Assembly (NCBI RefSeq): GCF_000237925.1
Contig: NW_017386031.1
Span: forward strand, 930,001-994,000
Direction of reading: 5' to 3'
DNA from: Schistosoma mansoni
Taxonomy: Eukaryota; Platyhelminthes; Trematoda; Strigeidida; Schistosomatidae
Length of the DNA: 64,000 nucleotides
Within the stretch, counting starts at the first letter, position 1. Each line of letters begins with the position of its first letter. Positions 1 to 11,138 of the stretch are shown here, piece after piece. The notes beneath the pieces are model-generated. The model ran no database searches and was not told where the DNA came from. It worked only from the letters and a program-made list of their open reading frames with translations. The position numbers and the translations under genes were made by a program.

Positions 1-100
1 GAGTGTACTCGAAAGGTGGCAAATCGAGTGTTCAATATCCAAGACTTTTCAGGATTGAGAGACCACCGAGTTAGGAGTAGTTTTCCTAGTTTAGCAGCAG

Positions 101-812
101 TCTCTGTATCAGTAGTCATCAATATACACAAAGTAAAAAACCAAGATCCTCAAATGAAACACAATCATAAGTGATGGAGACACTCTACGAGAGATGGAAA
201 GTTTCATGCAGTTGGACAGCATCATCGCTGAACACAAAAGATCTGATACAGACGATAAGATAAGGATTGGCAAAGTAAGGGTCGCATCCCTACAGTTGAA
301 TAACATATATAATTCAAAATAACTCTCAACCAACACCAAAGTCACAAACTTCAACACGATCGTCAAGACAGTTAGTTATATTGTACGGAGCTGGAAATTC
401 AAGAACTACCACAACCATCATCAAATAAGTACACGTATTTATGAACAATTGTCCACACAACATACTCAATGTCTGTTGATCGGATAACATCAGCAACAAC
501 TTATTGTTGGAGAGAAGAAACCAGTTTCCTACTGAATAGGTAATTATGAAAAGATGATGAAAGTGGATAGGACAAGATATTGATGAGATTATCAAACTGA
601 ATTATGAGGCGAATACTAATTTGAAATCGTGAATGTAAGCGGAAGAGGGGAATGCTTAAAGCACTGCATCGGGAATTGTAAGGAGACATGAGAAGGCTGG
701 ACAGGAAGTTGAAAGAACTGTAAATGATTGTGCAGAACAGAGTTATATGGAGAATGCTTGTAGACGACATATGCTCTTCCACGAAGGGGTAACAGGAGTA
801 AGTAATATATAT
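101..812 (+). mobile_element. RTE-type LINE, 3' end
   Basis: Eroded C-terminal RT/tail region of an RTE-like LINE ending GGGTAACAGGAGTAAGTAA. The part from 230 on is almost the same as 7267-7855 in this window. A short AT repeat follows the tail. Reading frames are broken. Confidence 0.65.
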
Positions 813-1089
813 ATATATATATAACGTAAACCAAATCTGATTGAAATGTTTATTCTAAATCATGCATTTTTAACAGTAACGGTATAATGTAATCCAAGTT
901 ACCTCGTTGATTAAGTCCTGTATATGAATTGCAGTTTTTCTGTTGACCTTTAGGCGACTCCTCTGTTGAGATATGGAAAGAAAAATTGTAAAGTATAAAT
1001 TTTGAAAAACACCATATGATACTTGATTGTTTGTCACAGTAAAATAATTGGCATATATACACACTGTGCGTGTTGCTACCTCAATATAG

Positions 1090-1448
1090 CCTTAATTCAC
1101 AAGCATGGTAAACAAAGATGGATAGTGACTAGCAGTGGAATCCAGTTTGACGCGCGTTTCGTCTGACTGATCAGTTGCTGTCCTAAAACATCAATGGGAA
1201 GATTCAAACAAACAATACTAAGTGAATTTAAAATCTCACCCTATTGCACAAGCTAGTGGCTATCAGGACTCAGTAGCTGAGTGGATAACACAATAGTGAT
1301 TGAAGCGAAAGTTACTGGGTTCGAGTCCCAGAGTGAACGTCAACAAATCTGAAATGCAGGTTCATCCATCTGACGAGCCCTAAATAGGACGAAAGGCGCG
1401 TGAAACTGAATTCCACTGCTAGCCACTAACCACCTTTGCTTACAATCG
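1090..1448. repeat. H1 (Smα-like) hammerhead repeat, two pieces
   Basis: A minus-strand end (about 1100-1175) is followed by a plus-strand unit (about 1190-1448). The latter has a tRNA-like T arm (CTGGGTTCGAGTCCCAG), then CTGACGAGCCCTAAATAGGA and GAAAGGCGCGTG. The cleavage triplet GTC is changed to GTG, so self-cleavage is unlikely. Confidence 0.75.
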
Positions 1449-1541
1449 TAAATGATAGTTTGCATATCATTGCTTGATTACATTGTAAGCAGTCATATCA
1501 TATAAATTCTTGAAAATATTTGAATCATTTGATATTGTTGT

Positions 1542-1950
1542 TCTGATAATGATCATATGCTCACTAGTGACTGGCTCTTTGAGGTTATTCCTGGAGTTCT
1601 AGTGAGAAATCGTGACCAGTGGAGCTAATCCATGTCAGGTAGAGACAGGCATCTATTTCAGTGCAATGGAAGTTGGTCGCGAAATTTAATGGATTGGTTG
1701 AGGTTAGACATCAACACCGTTGGATGCCGGTTCAGTGGTCTATCGGTTAAGTGCTCTAGCGCGAGACTGGTAGGTCCTGGGTTCGAATCTCGCTCGCGAG
1801 GCGGGATCGTGGATGCGCACTGCTGAGGAGTCCCACAATAGGAGGAAACGGCCGTTCAGTGCTTTAAGGTTTTCCCTGATGGTCTGGCTTCAATTGATTC
1901 ATGATTTCAACTATATGAAAAATTACTCAAATCTCCACAAAACCCCCTTC
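1542..1950 (+). repeat. H2 element, full long form (409 bp)
   Basis: Long form: 5' part (CATATGCTCACTAGTGACTG...), tRNA-like middle with A box (GTTCAGTGGTCTATCGGTTA) and B box (GGTTCGAATC), hammerhead core (CTGAGGAGTCCCACAATAGG), and a tail ending CCCCCTTC. Flanked by the 12-bp direct repeat TGATATTGTTGT at 1530-1541 and 1951-1962. Confidence 0.82.
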
Positions 1951-2457
1951 TGATATTGTTGTGTTAATTTACAATCTTCGATGCAAATCATGATTACTGA
2001 CCTTACTTAAAAGAACTGATTGTGATGTTTCGGAGGAAGTTGATAGGAAAACCCCAGTATAGAGTTCGAAGAACTTAATACTCATTAATAAAAGATGGTT
2101 TGATGTCTTTATAAATGTGATACACCCTGTCAGATTTGAGAATGAATTACTCAGCTTTACAGTTTCAGATGTAACTATAGTTCGAATAGCCTAATAGGAA
2201 CGTCTGAAATTATGGAACCGGATGATTCAGGTTAAAAGCTTACACGTCACATCGATTATTTCAAGATTCTAGATATGGATTTTTGCCAACTATCATATAA
2301 CACCAAAACTTCAGTCTAGGATATCCAACTCACTATTTCCAATCACCTAGTGTACGTGATGCTGATTCACTAAGTTTAGTGAATATATTAGAAGTTGATC
2401 AATAGAATAAAACGAATGGCAAGTAACAATGAACAATAAAATGCAAGTAAAACATTT

Positions 2458-2915
2458 TGTAAGCAAAGATGGGTAGTGACTAGCAGTGGAATCCAGTTTC
2501 ACGCGCCTTTCGTCCTATTTGGGAATCGTCAGCTGGATGTACCTGCATCTCAGACATGTTGATATTCACTCTGGGACTAAAACCCAGTAACTTTGGCTTC
2601 AAATGCCATAGTGTTATCCACTCAGCTACTGAGTCCTGATAGCCACTTGCTTGTGCAATGGAGTGAAGTTTAAAATCACTTAGTATTGTTTGTTTGAATC
2701 TTCCCATTGATGTTTAGGACTGCAGCTGGTCAGTCTCTGATGAATCTCAAATAGGATGAAACGCGCGTCAAACTGGATTCCACCGCTAGCCTCTATCCAT
2801 CTTTGCTTACAATGTTTGTAAATTAAGGCTATATTGATGTAATACGCACAGTATGCACATATGTCAATTAGAGGCTGACCAGTTGCAGTCCTAAAACATC
2901 ATTTCATTTAGATCA
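2458..2915. repeat. H1 hammerhead repeats, inverted pair
   Basis: A minus-strand H1 unit (about 2458-2735) is joined to a plus-strand H1 piece (about 2736-2915). The plus piece holds CTGATGAATCTCAAATAGGA, GAAAC and GTC, an intact ribozyme core, but its 5' stem I strand is lost at the junction. Confidence 0.75.
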
Positions 2916-2992
2916 GGTTAAATGTAAATAAAAGACAAAAGACTATGAAACATAAATAACACAATAGAACACATTGGTATATTTAATCTTAC

Positions 2993-3058
2993 TTCGATAA
3001 ATGGCTGACTGATTCCGATAACATCTCTTCGATGAGGATGTCTTCGAATGGTATACAT
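2993..3058 (-). CDS. Possible exon, downstream of the coiled-coil exons
   Basis: A 66-nt segment between a good acceptor (TATTACATAG) and donor (GTAAGA) on the minus strand in non-repeat sequence. It is a multiple of three like exons at 5.6, 8.6 and 9.6 kb. All three frames are open, so the frame and membership of that gene are unproven. Confidence 0.3.
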
Positions 3059-3141
3059 CTATGTAATATAAATGAAACGGAATAACACTATTGTGAAGAA
3101 GATGAAAGAATCACATTTATATATTATGAAGGTGTAATTTG

Positions 3142-3428
3142 TGATATGCGCTACTTATATCCACATAAGTAGTATATGGTGATGTGCAGGCATAGAATGT
3201 ATTTCAGTAGAAGATCGATAAGGAAAGAACGGGAACGAAGGGCAATTGGTGTGAAAATGCATGGATAAGAATAATCGGAGACGATGAACTGATATTTACA
3301 GAAGGGATGGTCAAGATTGAGTCCATTGGTTGATAGTTTGCAAATTAACTATTCACTGTATGGTTATCAGATTTTAGTAAGATGATTTGTTATTTGTGCC
3401 TATGGTACATTCGATAGTCCCCATCCGT
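3142..3428 (+). repeat. R280 dispersed repeat
   Basis: About 280 bp beginning near TTATATCCACATAAGTAGTA. Other copies are at about 19866-20165 and 44272-44535. No coding potential or tRNA-like boxes seen. Confidence 0.65.
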
Positions 3429-3484
3429 GTTCTTGTATACAACAATATTATCTCTAAACAATTTATTGTATTATGGATCAATAG

Positions 3485-3780
3485 ACAATTCATTAATTGA
3501 AAGCGTGAGCCAATTGAAACTAGACCACCAGGGAAAGCCTGGAAGCACTGAACGACCGTTTCGTCCTATTGTGGGGCTCCTCAGCAGTGCACATCCACGA
3601 CCTCGAGACTGGTAGGTTCTGGGTTCGAATCCCGCGAGGAGAAATCGTGGATGCGCACCGCTGAGGAGTCCCATAATAGGACGAAACGGCCGTCCAGTGC
3701 TTCCAGGTTTTCCCTGGTGGTCTAGCTTCAATTGACTCATGATCTCGACTATGAAAATACTGAATCTCCACAAAAAACCC
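3485..3780. repeat. H2 inverted pair (arm plus short unit)
   Basis: A minus-strand hammerhead arm (about 3490-3604) is fused to a plus-strand tRNA-like unit (3604-3780). Both arms carry a recognisable ribozyme core, so the transcript of either strand could fold into a long hairpin. Confidence 0.78.
3656..3699 (+). ncRNA. Hammerhead ribozyme candidate (H2)
   Basis: Core CTGAGGA, stem II GTCC/GGAC with loop CATAATA, GAAA, then cleavage triplet GTC. Stem I is CACCG/CAGTG with one mismatch. Stem III is only the palindrome CGGCCG. Confidence 0.65.
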
Positions 3781-4284
3781 CTTCCGATAATTCATTTATT
3801 GTCTGTTCGATATTTCAAGCATAAAGCACTGTTTACATGATAAGACTGTAGTGACCCACTTTTATGACGAGAACGCGATTGGTATAATGGGAACAATTAT
3901 GATTATAAGCGATTGTACCAGTGATTGTTTTAATGTACTTGTTTGTTTAAGTGTACCAAACACACTCTTTCTTCCGTCGCCTGTGATCTTGCACGAACTC
4001 GAGTACTCTCGGTAGTTCCGCTTGTAAACTTTGTACGTCTCAGTATTCTTTCGATACCACGAGATCGCCAAAAAATATATCTTAGTTCAACCGTCAACAA
4101 TCTTCTGGTTTTTGGCCTACTCAGGGATCTAACTCGATAACTAGTACGTAATCTTCCTGTAGTGTTGATCATAGTCAATCGCGACTCGACGCTATCTACT
4201 AGACTATAAGCTTTATTCCACCAAACACTGTTGGTATGTCTAATGTTCATGATATTAATAATTAAAAAAAAATTATCACAACTA

Positions 4285-4540
4285 CTTAAGATATGTTTTT
4301 GATTGAGATCATGAATCAATGAATGTTCGACCACCATTTAAAACTTGGGAGCACTGGATGGCTATTTCGTCCCAGTATTGGACTCTTGAGCAGTACGCAT
4401 GTACAATCTCAATCGTGGGATCCGAACTCAAGACCTTTGGTCTCGTGCGCAAACACGCCAATGGTGCTCTAACATCAATCAGTTCGTTATCTCAATCAAA
4501 AAAACTTAACAATCTCCACAACATCATACTGTGACTTACG
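4285..4540 (-). repeat. H2-related repeat, variant
   Basis: Diverged member: ends TTGAGATCATGAATCAATGA and AACAATCTCCACAAC, remnant hammerhead arm on the minus strand, tRNA-like middle eroded. Confidence 0.6.
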
Positions 4541-4789
4541 ATATCTTCTTTCGATATAATCCATTGTAAGTATTAATTCTATAATATTGACGGATGAAAG
4601 ATTTAAACAAATACCATACATAAGTTATATTCAGCATTAAGGCGTGGGTATGTTATTCCACAAATACATTACTACTAAGAGAATAATGTACGTCTATGTC
4701 GATACATATCCACGTGGAAATCATAGCTACAACGAATAGGTTGTCTGACGAGTTAAGACAGTTATCAGAATGTATTGAATTTATGTATG

Positions 4790-5500
4790 ATTGAGATCAT
4801 AAATCAATGAATGTTAGAACACCATTGAAAACATAGAATCACTGAATGGCCGTTTCACCCAAATATGGGACTCCTAAGGAGTGTGCATCCACTATCCCTC
4901 CCGTGGAATTTAAACCAAGGACCTTCAGGTCTCGTGCCCTAACGAATAATCTCTATACCGCTGAGCCTTCATCCAACAGTGTTAATATCCAACTTCAACA
5001 AATCCAAATCATTCCGCGACCATCTTCCATTGTCTGAAGTAGATACTTATCTCTCCCCCATCACGGATCAGCTCCACTGGTAACGGCTTCTCACTTAACC
5101 CCGAGAACCTAATTACTAGTGAGCATATGGGGTTGTGGAGATTGTTGAGTTTTTGATTGAGATCATGAATCAATGAATGTTAGAACACCATTGAAAGCAT
5201 GAAGTCACTGATCGACTGTTTCATATTAGTATAGAACTTCTGAGCAGTGCACATCCACTATCTCGCGTGTGGAATTTGAAACAAGGTCCTTGAGGTCTCA
5301 TGCGCTAGCGAATAACCTCTACACCGCTGAGCCTTCATCCAACAGTAATAATATCCAACTTCAACAAATCTACATAATTCCTTGACCATCTTCCATTCTC
5401 GCAAGTAGATACCTATCTCTCCCCAACACGGGTTAGCTCCACTGGTAACGGGGGGGGGTTGTGGAGACTGTCGAGCTTTTGATTAAGATCATGGATAGTA
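4790..5500 (-). repeat. H2-related variant, two tandem copies
   Basis: Two copies of about 350 bp (about 4790-5150 and 5151-5500) in the same orientation, sharing TTGAGATCATGAATCAATGA, CTACACCGCTGAGCC and TCTCTCCCC blocks. The ribozyme core is no longer intact. The second copy contains a run of G near 5450. Confidence 0.65.
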
Positions 5501-5562
5501 ATCATAATAATAAGGTTACTTAGGTCATATCAACATTCTATAATGATTATCTTTGAACATAC

Positions 5563-5619
5563 CATGCATTTGTTTAGCACGATTTTCATATTTCAAACGT
5601 TTTTCGGTACATTTCACAT
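5563..5619 (-). CDS. Coiled-coil gene, exon C
   Basis: 57 nt, acceptor TTTTAG, donor GTATGT. The phase-1 reading VKCTEKRLKYENRAKQMH continues exactly from the exon at 8578-8640 (split codon GAT). Charged heptad-like sequence. Function not recognised. Confidence 0.6.
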
Positions 5620-6600
5620 CTAAAATACAAAAAAATGTTTATAGTTCCTATGAAAATCATACATTGATTAATCGATTTCGATTTCACCGAAAGTTTTTCA
5701 TTGATTCCATCTATAAATAAATAACAAAAAATGATGAAAAGTAAAAAAATCAATTTTTTTTGATATTGTTACTATGTCATTCAAATATTTTAAAAAAAGC
5801 GCGCGCGCAAAAGAGAGAGAATGAACAAAAACGAAGGTTGATTGAAAATTGATTTTGATCATTGAGTGGTGATCAATGTTATATATGTCAGATCCTTTTC
5901 AGTGTAGATTGAATCCTATCCTATGTTGATTGGAGGTAGTTAACAGGAAATTCTAAACGTAGGTTTCATGATACTTGGCATTCATCTGTAATGTGTTCCT
6001 GTAGTCTTAAGGGAACTGATGCTTTCTGACGGATTCGATTCCGTGTCACACAGCTTTATTGTCAAAGATGTGACCACTGAATTGTCAGGTCCGTGACTGA
6101 TCTCCTGTATGAGTGAGATGTATTTAGAATCGATTGATCATTGGGTGATGATCAATGTCATTTATGTCAGATCCTTCTTGGTATAGATAGAATCTTATCA
6201 ATCGATTTGCAATGTGGACACTAGTCTATATAACTCGACTTTGTGTGAACTATGTTGGGATAATATGGTGGTTGGAGGTAGTCACCAGGAAATTCTGAAC
6301 CTAGGTTTCATGATACTTGACACTCATCAGTAATGTGTACTTGTAATCTTAAGGGAACTGATGCTCTGTGACAGATTCGATTCCGTGTTACATAGCTTCA
6401 TTTTCAGAGATGTTACCACTGAACGGTCCGAACCGTGACTGGTTTCCTGTATGACTAAGATGTATTTACAACTGATTGATCATTAGGTGGTGACCAATGT
6501 CATCTATGTCAGATCCTTCTTAGTATAGATAGAATCTTATCAATCAATTTGTAATGTGGTCACTAGTCAAGATGACGACGTTCTGTGAACTTTGTTGGAA

Positions 6601-6712
6601 CGAGCAAAGATGGACAGTGACTAGTAGTGGAATCCACGACGCTCGTTTCGTCCTATTTGAGACTCGTCAGCTGGATGTACCTGCATCTCAGAGTTGATGT
6701 TCATGTTGAGAT
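6601..6712 (-). repeat. H1 (Smα-like) hammerhead repeat inside the satellite
   Basis: Short minus-strand H1 piece starting at GCAAAGATGGACAGTGACTA, inserted in unit 3 of the satellite; TGTTG at both junctions may be a short target duplication. Confidence 0.7.
6632..6676 (-). ncRNA. Hammerhead ribozyme candidate (H1)
   Basis: Minus strand: ATCCAG then CTGACGA, stem II GTCT/GGAC, loop CAAATA, GAAAC, triplet GTC, then GTGGAT. Stem I pairs ATCCA with TGGAT. This is the best-preserved H1 core of those inspected. Confidence 0.68.
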
Positions 6713-6932
6713 AATATGCTGGTTGAAGATAGTCAGCAAAAAAACCTGAACGTAGGTTTCATGTTTCTTGGCACTCATCGGCAAACTTGATTCAGTATAA
6801 TAATATGGATTCATTTCATTTCATTAGGTTCTCAATAACTGGTTATAACTTGAAGTGTTTCAAAATTAATATTATTACAAATATTGACCTAGTTATAAAT
6901 ATGAAGGTGAATAAGAGATGAATATATATGTG

Positions 6933-7261
6933 TGTTACGTCTGGCCGATTGTGAACGCTATATTTACTTCCCTAAGCTAGTTCCGTACCCCCGAACTAGA
7001 ACTATACACCGCGACTTGAAGACTAGAGAAAAGGCACAAAGTACGTGGGAAGCGCTTTACTACAGGATTCATTTATGTACAGAAAATACAGGGATTTTAT
7101 AGTAATTAAGAGACCTTGAGTTTCCATAGTAGCAGTGTGTTAAACAGCCAATCAGGATCTCGTTATTTTAGTAGCATAGCTTCTAATTAATCGCTGATTG
7201 GTTGGGGCTCTTTATGAGCCTTTGGAGGCTCTGTTAGAGTTCTCTGGAAGCCGATCTAACA
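6933..7261. mobile_element. Solo LTR with perfect 5-bp target duplication
   Basis: A 329-bp block starting TGTTACG and ending CTAACA, flanked by ATGTG on both sides (6928-6932, 7262-7266). TGTTA...TAACA ends with a 5-bp duplication point to an LTR element that recombined down to one LTR. Family undetermined (BEL/Pao or Gypsy). Confidence 0.8.
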
Positions 7262-7266
7262 ATGTG

Positions 7267-7858
7267 TATTATTGATGTAACCTGAACAGCATCATCGATG
7301 AACAAGAAGGATCTGATACAGATGTTAAGATAAGGATTGGCAAAGTAAGGGTCACATCCCCAACAGCTGGACAACTCAAAACGACTCTCAACCAACATCA
7401 AAGTCACAATCTTCAAGACAGTTAGTTATATTGTACTGAGCTGGAAATTCAAGAACTACCACAACCATCATCAAATAAGTACACGTATTTATGAACAATT
7501 GTCCACACAACATACTCAATGTCTGTTGATCGGATAACATCAGCAACAACTTCTTATGGGAAAGAAGAAACCAGTTTCCAACTGAATAGGTAATTGTGAA
7601 AAGATGATGGAAATGGATAGGACAAGATATTGATGAGATTATCAAACTGAATTATGAGGCGAATACTAATTTGAAATCGTGAATGTAAGCGGAAGAGGGG
7701 AATGCTTAAAGCACTGCATCGGGAATTGTAAGGAGACATGAGAAGGCTGGACAGGAAGTTGAAAGAACTGTAAATGATTGTGCAGGACAGAACTGAATGG
7801 AGAAGGCATGTGGACGGCCTATGCTCTTCCACGAAGGGGTAACAGGAGTAAGTAAGTA
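7267..7858 (+). mobile_element. RTE-type LINE, 3' end
   Basis: Near-duplicate of 101-812 with the AAGTAAGTAA tail typical of this LINE family. Starts directly at the right-hand duplication of the solo LTR at 6933. Coding frames broken. Confidence 0.68.
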
Positions 7859-7897
7859 AAAGTAATCTCAAAACATCTTGATACAAGACATCAAGTT

Positions 7898-8425
7898 ACC
7901 TGCTTACTTACGCCTGTTACTCCCAGTGGAGCATGGGCAAACGACCAGCATTCTCCAACCCACTCTGTCCTGGGCCTTCTTTTCTAGTTCTATCCAGTTC
8001 TTGTTCATTCTTCTCATGTCTGTCTCTATTTCTCGGCGTAATGTGTTCTTTGGTCTTCCTCTTTACCTTTGGCCTTCAGGGTTCCATGTGAGGGCTTGTC
8101 TTGTGACACAATTGGGTGATTTCCTCAAAGTGTGTCCTATCCACTTTCAGCGCTGCTTTCTGATTTCTTTATCCACTGGAATTCAGTTTGTTGCCTCCTA
8201 CAGTAGGTTGTTGCTGATAGTGTCTGGCCAACGGATCTAAAGTATCTTGCGTAGGCAACTGTTAATAAACACTTGTATCTTCTGGATAATGGCTATCGTA
8301 GTTCTCCACGTCTCCACCCCATACAGTAGAACTGTCTTGACATTTGTATTGAAAATTCTGATCTTGGTGTTGATTGACAATTGTTTTGAGTTCCAGATGT
8401 TTTCCAATTTTAAAACGAACTCGCT
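7898..8425 (-). mobile_element. RTE-type LINE, 3' end, tail-to-tail with the previous copy
   Basis: On the plus strand it begins GCTTACTTACGCCTGTTAC, the reverse of the RTE tail. It contains the reverse complement of the [23 protein letters not shown] coding tail seen at 14.9-15.1 kb. Frames broken. Confidence 0.72.
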
Positions 8426-8577
8426 AAAAAAACGCTAACCAGAAAGACATCAAGTGGATACACCAAATTCTTTGACAGTAATTCATAAACAATCGTATCT
8501 AAATCTTTTGAAACCTAAAAAGTTCATTCCCTATTGTCTTTACTTATGTTTCTTTCATAAATTCAACGTTAACTTAC

Positions 8578-8640
8578 CTATCAATACTTTAATTCGTTCA
8601 ACAGTAGCTCTCAAATTCTGTTCATCTGTCTTTAAAGTTT
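8578..8640 (-). CDS. Coiled-coil gene, exon B
   Basis: 63 nt, acceptor ATCGTAG, donor GTAAGT. Reads TLKTDEQNLRATVERIKVLI in phase 1 and joins exon A through a split CAA codon. Together A, B and C give about 57 residues of continuous coiled coil. The protein is not recognised. Confidence 0.65.
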
Positions 8641-8683
8641 CTACGATTACGTAATAAAGAAAAAAATATTTATAAGGTAATAA

Positions 8684-8928
8684 TCAGAAGAGGCTTTGTG
8701 GAAATCATGAGTCCATTGAAGCAGGACCACTATGGAAAACGTGAGAGCTCAGTGGTCTAGTGGTTTAGCGCTTGGCGCGAGACTAGTAGGTCCTGAGTTC
8801 GAATCTTGCGAGGCGGGATCGTAGATGCGCACTGCTGAGGAGTCCCATAATGGGACGAGACGGCCATCCAGTGCTTCCAGGTTTTCCCTGGTGGTCTAGC
8901 TTCAATTGACTCATGATTTCAACTATAA
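8684..8928 (+). repeat. H2 element with inverted arm
   Basis: A partial minus-strand arm (8684-8742) is joined to a plus-strand tRNA-like/hammerhead unit. Flanked by AAGGTAATAA at 8674-8683 and 8929-8938. GAAA is GAGA and GTC is ATC, so this ribozyme is probably dead. Confidence 0.78.
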
Positions 8929-9103
8929 AAGGTAATAAATATCGACTTTATATTGAGCTTCTGACTAAGAGTTTATAGAGAAAAAAACTATTGAATACAT
9001 CCTTTTATTTATTTCATCCATTCACAAATACATTGTTATATACATATATCTCTTGTTCTCAATTACTTGTTGTTATGATAACAGAACCGTAATGTATTTA
9101 CTA

Positions 9104-9575
9104 TCAACGTTTACAGACTATAGCAATAATCCCATAACATACTTCATCAATGAGGGTGGGGAGAGTCAGCTCTCCCTCTCGAAATGCTCTCACATGGTCA
9201 TATGTATATACGAATGTCCTACTCACTGCCTGTTCGTGACGGGGGTGTTGTTTACAAAATTGAGAGGACAAAAAGCGAATGTTCATCACTCTAACTGGGT
9301 TTGTGGATACAGAGAGTCCACCTAGAGGAGTTGGAAAACCCTGATTCCAAACCAATGGTGTACTTGGTCTTCAGTATTCTGAGGGAACATAAGGGCGTAT
9401 GAACCAATTACTGGTCACTGGCTATCATGGGATTACATCTCTTGACATTGCTCCAGTATTTTGCGGATTAGACCTAAAGTTAAAGGCTTGGGAAGTGGAC
9501 CTTTTGAAAACCATCTGTTTCGATCTGGGTACCCGGGCAGTATCACAGTCAAACAAACAAATAAATCTATTGAAT
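9104..9575 (+). repeat. R550 retroposon copy
   Basis: Diverged copy of the R550 family ending in an A-rich tail (CAAACAAACAAATAAATC). Other copies are near 46.2, 52.1, 54.7, 59.5, 60.5 and 62.9 kb. Confidence 0.65.
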
Positions 9576-9625
9576 ACAAATATGTAAAAGTTTGATTATG
9601 TAAATATTTCTAAATAATAATTTAC

Positions 9626-9676
9626 GTTTGTATTTATCCAGTTCTTCTAATAGCTCAAGCTTTTTTTGATATGCGA
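9626..9676 (-). CDS. Coiled-coil gene, exon A
   Basis: 51 nt, acceptor TTTATAG, donor GTAAAT. Reads AYQKKLELLEELDKYK in phase 1, an amphipathic helix. All three exons are multiples of three with the same phase, so any could be skipped without a frame change. Confidence 0.62.
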
Positions 9677-9759
9677 CTATAAAAACAGAAATCAATTACC
9701 AATATTTTAACAACAGTTAATAAGTAGTTATGAATTGATTTGAACATATTAATTTCGCA

Positions 9760-10270
9760 CCGTGATCAAACATTTGGACTACTTGTTCCTTCCATCTACA
9801 TATTTTAACAAGTTATCTAATTTTGGAAGGGGTTTTATAGATAATATAGTGACTTTAATAATTGAGATCATGAATCAATTGAAGATAGACCACCATGAAA
9901 AACCTGGATGTACTGGACGACCGTTTCGTCAAATTGTGAAATTGTGGATGCGCACTGTTGAGGAGTCCCACAATAAGACAAAACGGCCGTCCAATGCTTC
10001 CAAGTTTTCCTTGGTGGTCTAGCTTCAATTGATTCATGATTTCAACAATTAAAATTATCTAATTTTGTTTGTTTTAATATATCATCATGTCTATAAATCG
10101 CATAACCTATTCAGGTGCGTTTTTAAAAAGTTCACAACCTTTTATTGTACAAGTAACAAAAAGGCCGAATCAAAGATATCGTGGTTACTGACAAGCAATA
10201 TGAAGTGAAAAGAATGTACATTATTCAGATATCGATTGACTGAACTACTATCATTCTTTTAGTTACTATG
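9760..10270 (+). pseudogene. Old copy of the 93-codon ORF sequence, split by an H2 element
   Basis: 9770-9825 plus 10055-10260 match the reverse complement of the 56.2-56.57 kb insert, including sequence upstream of its ATG and the first half of the coding part (NR.TYSGAFLKS). The ORF here is degenerate. The two halves are separated by an H2 repeat. Confidence 0.65.
9826..10054. repeat. H2 inverted pair inside the old gene copy
   Basis: Minus arm joined to plus arm with the tRNA-like middle missing. Flanked by TTATCTAATTTTG at 9813-9825 and 10055-10067 (13 bp). Neither ribozyme core is intact. Confidence 0.78.
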
Positions 10271-10737
10271 TATACAACCAAAATGTAAGAATTGACAGGT
10301 AAAGATGTTTTCTTAACAATGGTCATTTAAGAATTAGATAGACATATATCATAGATTCAGTCAGTAATTTTACTCATTAAGAAAAAAGGTTATACGGGTC
10401 AGAAATGTATAATGTTACTGAACAATTTGGAGAGACTATAATTTATGGACGAACCAATCACAGGTCTCAGATTATGGCGCGAAGTTCACTCATCCATTTG
10501 GATAAATAGAGTTTTGGCAATATAGCTGATGTCATTTCGTGATGGATACCCTACATTTAATTCCTTACCCCCCAAACATCAACTATAAATCATAATCCAT
10601 ATTATTCATACAGATTTATAACCCCCATTTGGTCCTGGTTATTAGGTAAACACACATCCAAGGTCAATTTAGCGTTGCTCTAAGGTTTTCTATAAATTAT
10701 CATCTCATCAACGACATTTTTTTAAAACAATACATAA

Positions 10738-10905
10738 ACATAAGCAAAGATAGATAATGTCTAGCATTGGAATCCAAGACATGAGTTTTGTCTTATTTAG
10801 GACTTATAAAGCTTGTGACTTTAAGCAATATCGAGGCAGTTCGTATAAGATGTACATATGCAAACAAGAGACTGATCAATTGCAGTCCTATATAACAATG
10901 GTGCA
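10738..10905. repeat. Degenerate H1 repeat
   Basis: Fragments of the H1 unit (AAGCAAAGATAGATAATG, GAGACTGATCAATTGCAGTCC) with the ribozyme core eroded. Confidence 0.55.
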
Positions 10906-11105
10906 ATACAAGTAAACACTAAGTGAAATACATGAACATTTTTAAAAAATACACTGAATTAGACGACTACCATGATAGAGAATACCTGACATGATACAAT
11001 TAGAATGTATTATCTACCATTCATCACATATATATGGAACTGTATCTTGTATACAATAGTATAAAACATTAATTAGACAGTATATATTTGTTAAAATGTA
11101 TTTAC

Positions 11106-11138
11106 GTAAATCCGAGAACGAATTCTCATATTGGGTTG
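11106..11138 (-). CDS. Possible further exon of the coiled-coil gene
   Basis: A 33-nt segment on the minus strand, acceptor TATTCAAG and donor GTAAAT, reading TQYENSFSDL in phase 1, which would join exon A. The pyrimidine tract is weak and an open frame extends upstream, so it could be chance. Confidence 0.3.

Larger units (their letters stand above)
5862..6800 (+). repeat. Tandem satellite, about 350-bp unit, about 2.7 units
   Basis: Units start near 5862, 6122 and 6479 and share TGATCATTGGGTG, ATGTCAGATCCTT, AGGTTTCATGATACTTG and CTTAAGGGAACTGATGCT blocks. Unit 3 is interrupted by an H1 repeat. A fourth, diverged piece is at about 62705-62910. Confidence 0.75.

Noticed and set aside
1715-1790. 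tRNA gene
   Set aside because: A and B boxes are present, but the sequence is part of a dispersed repeat with a hammerhead and recurs many times; no CCA-type acceptor stem fold seen.
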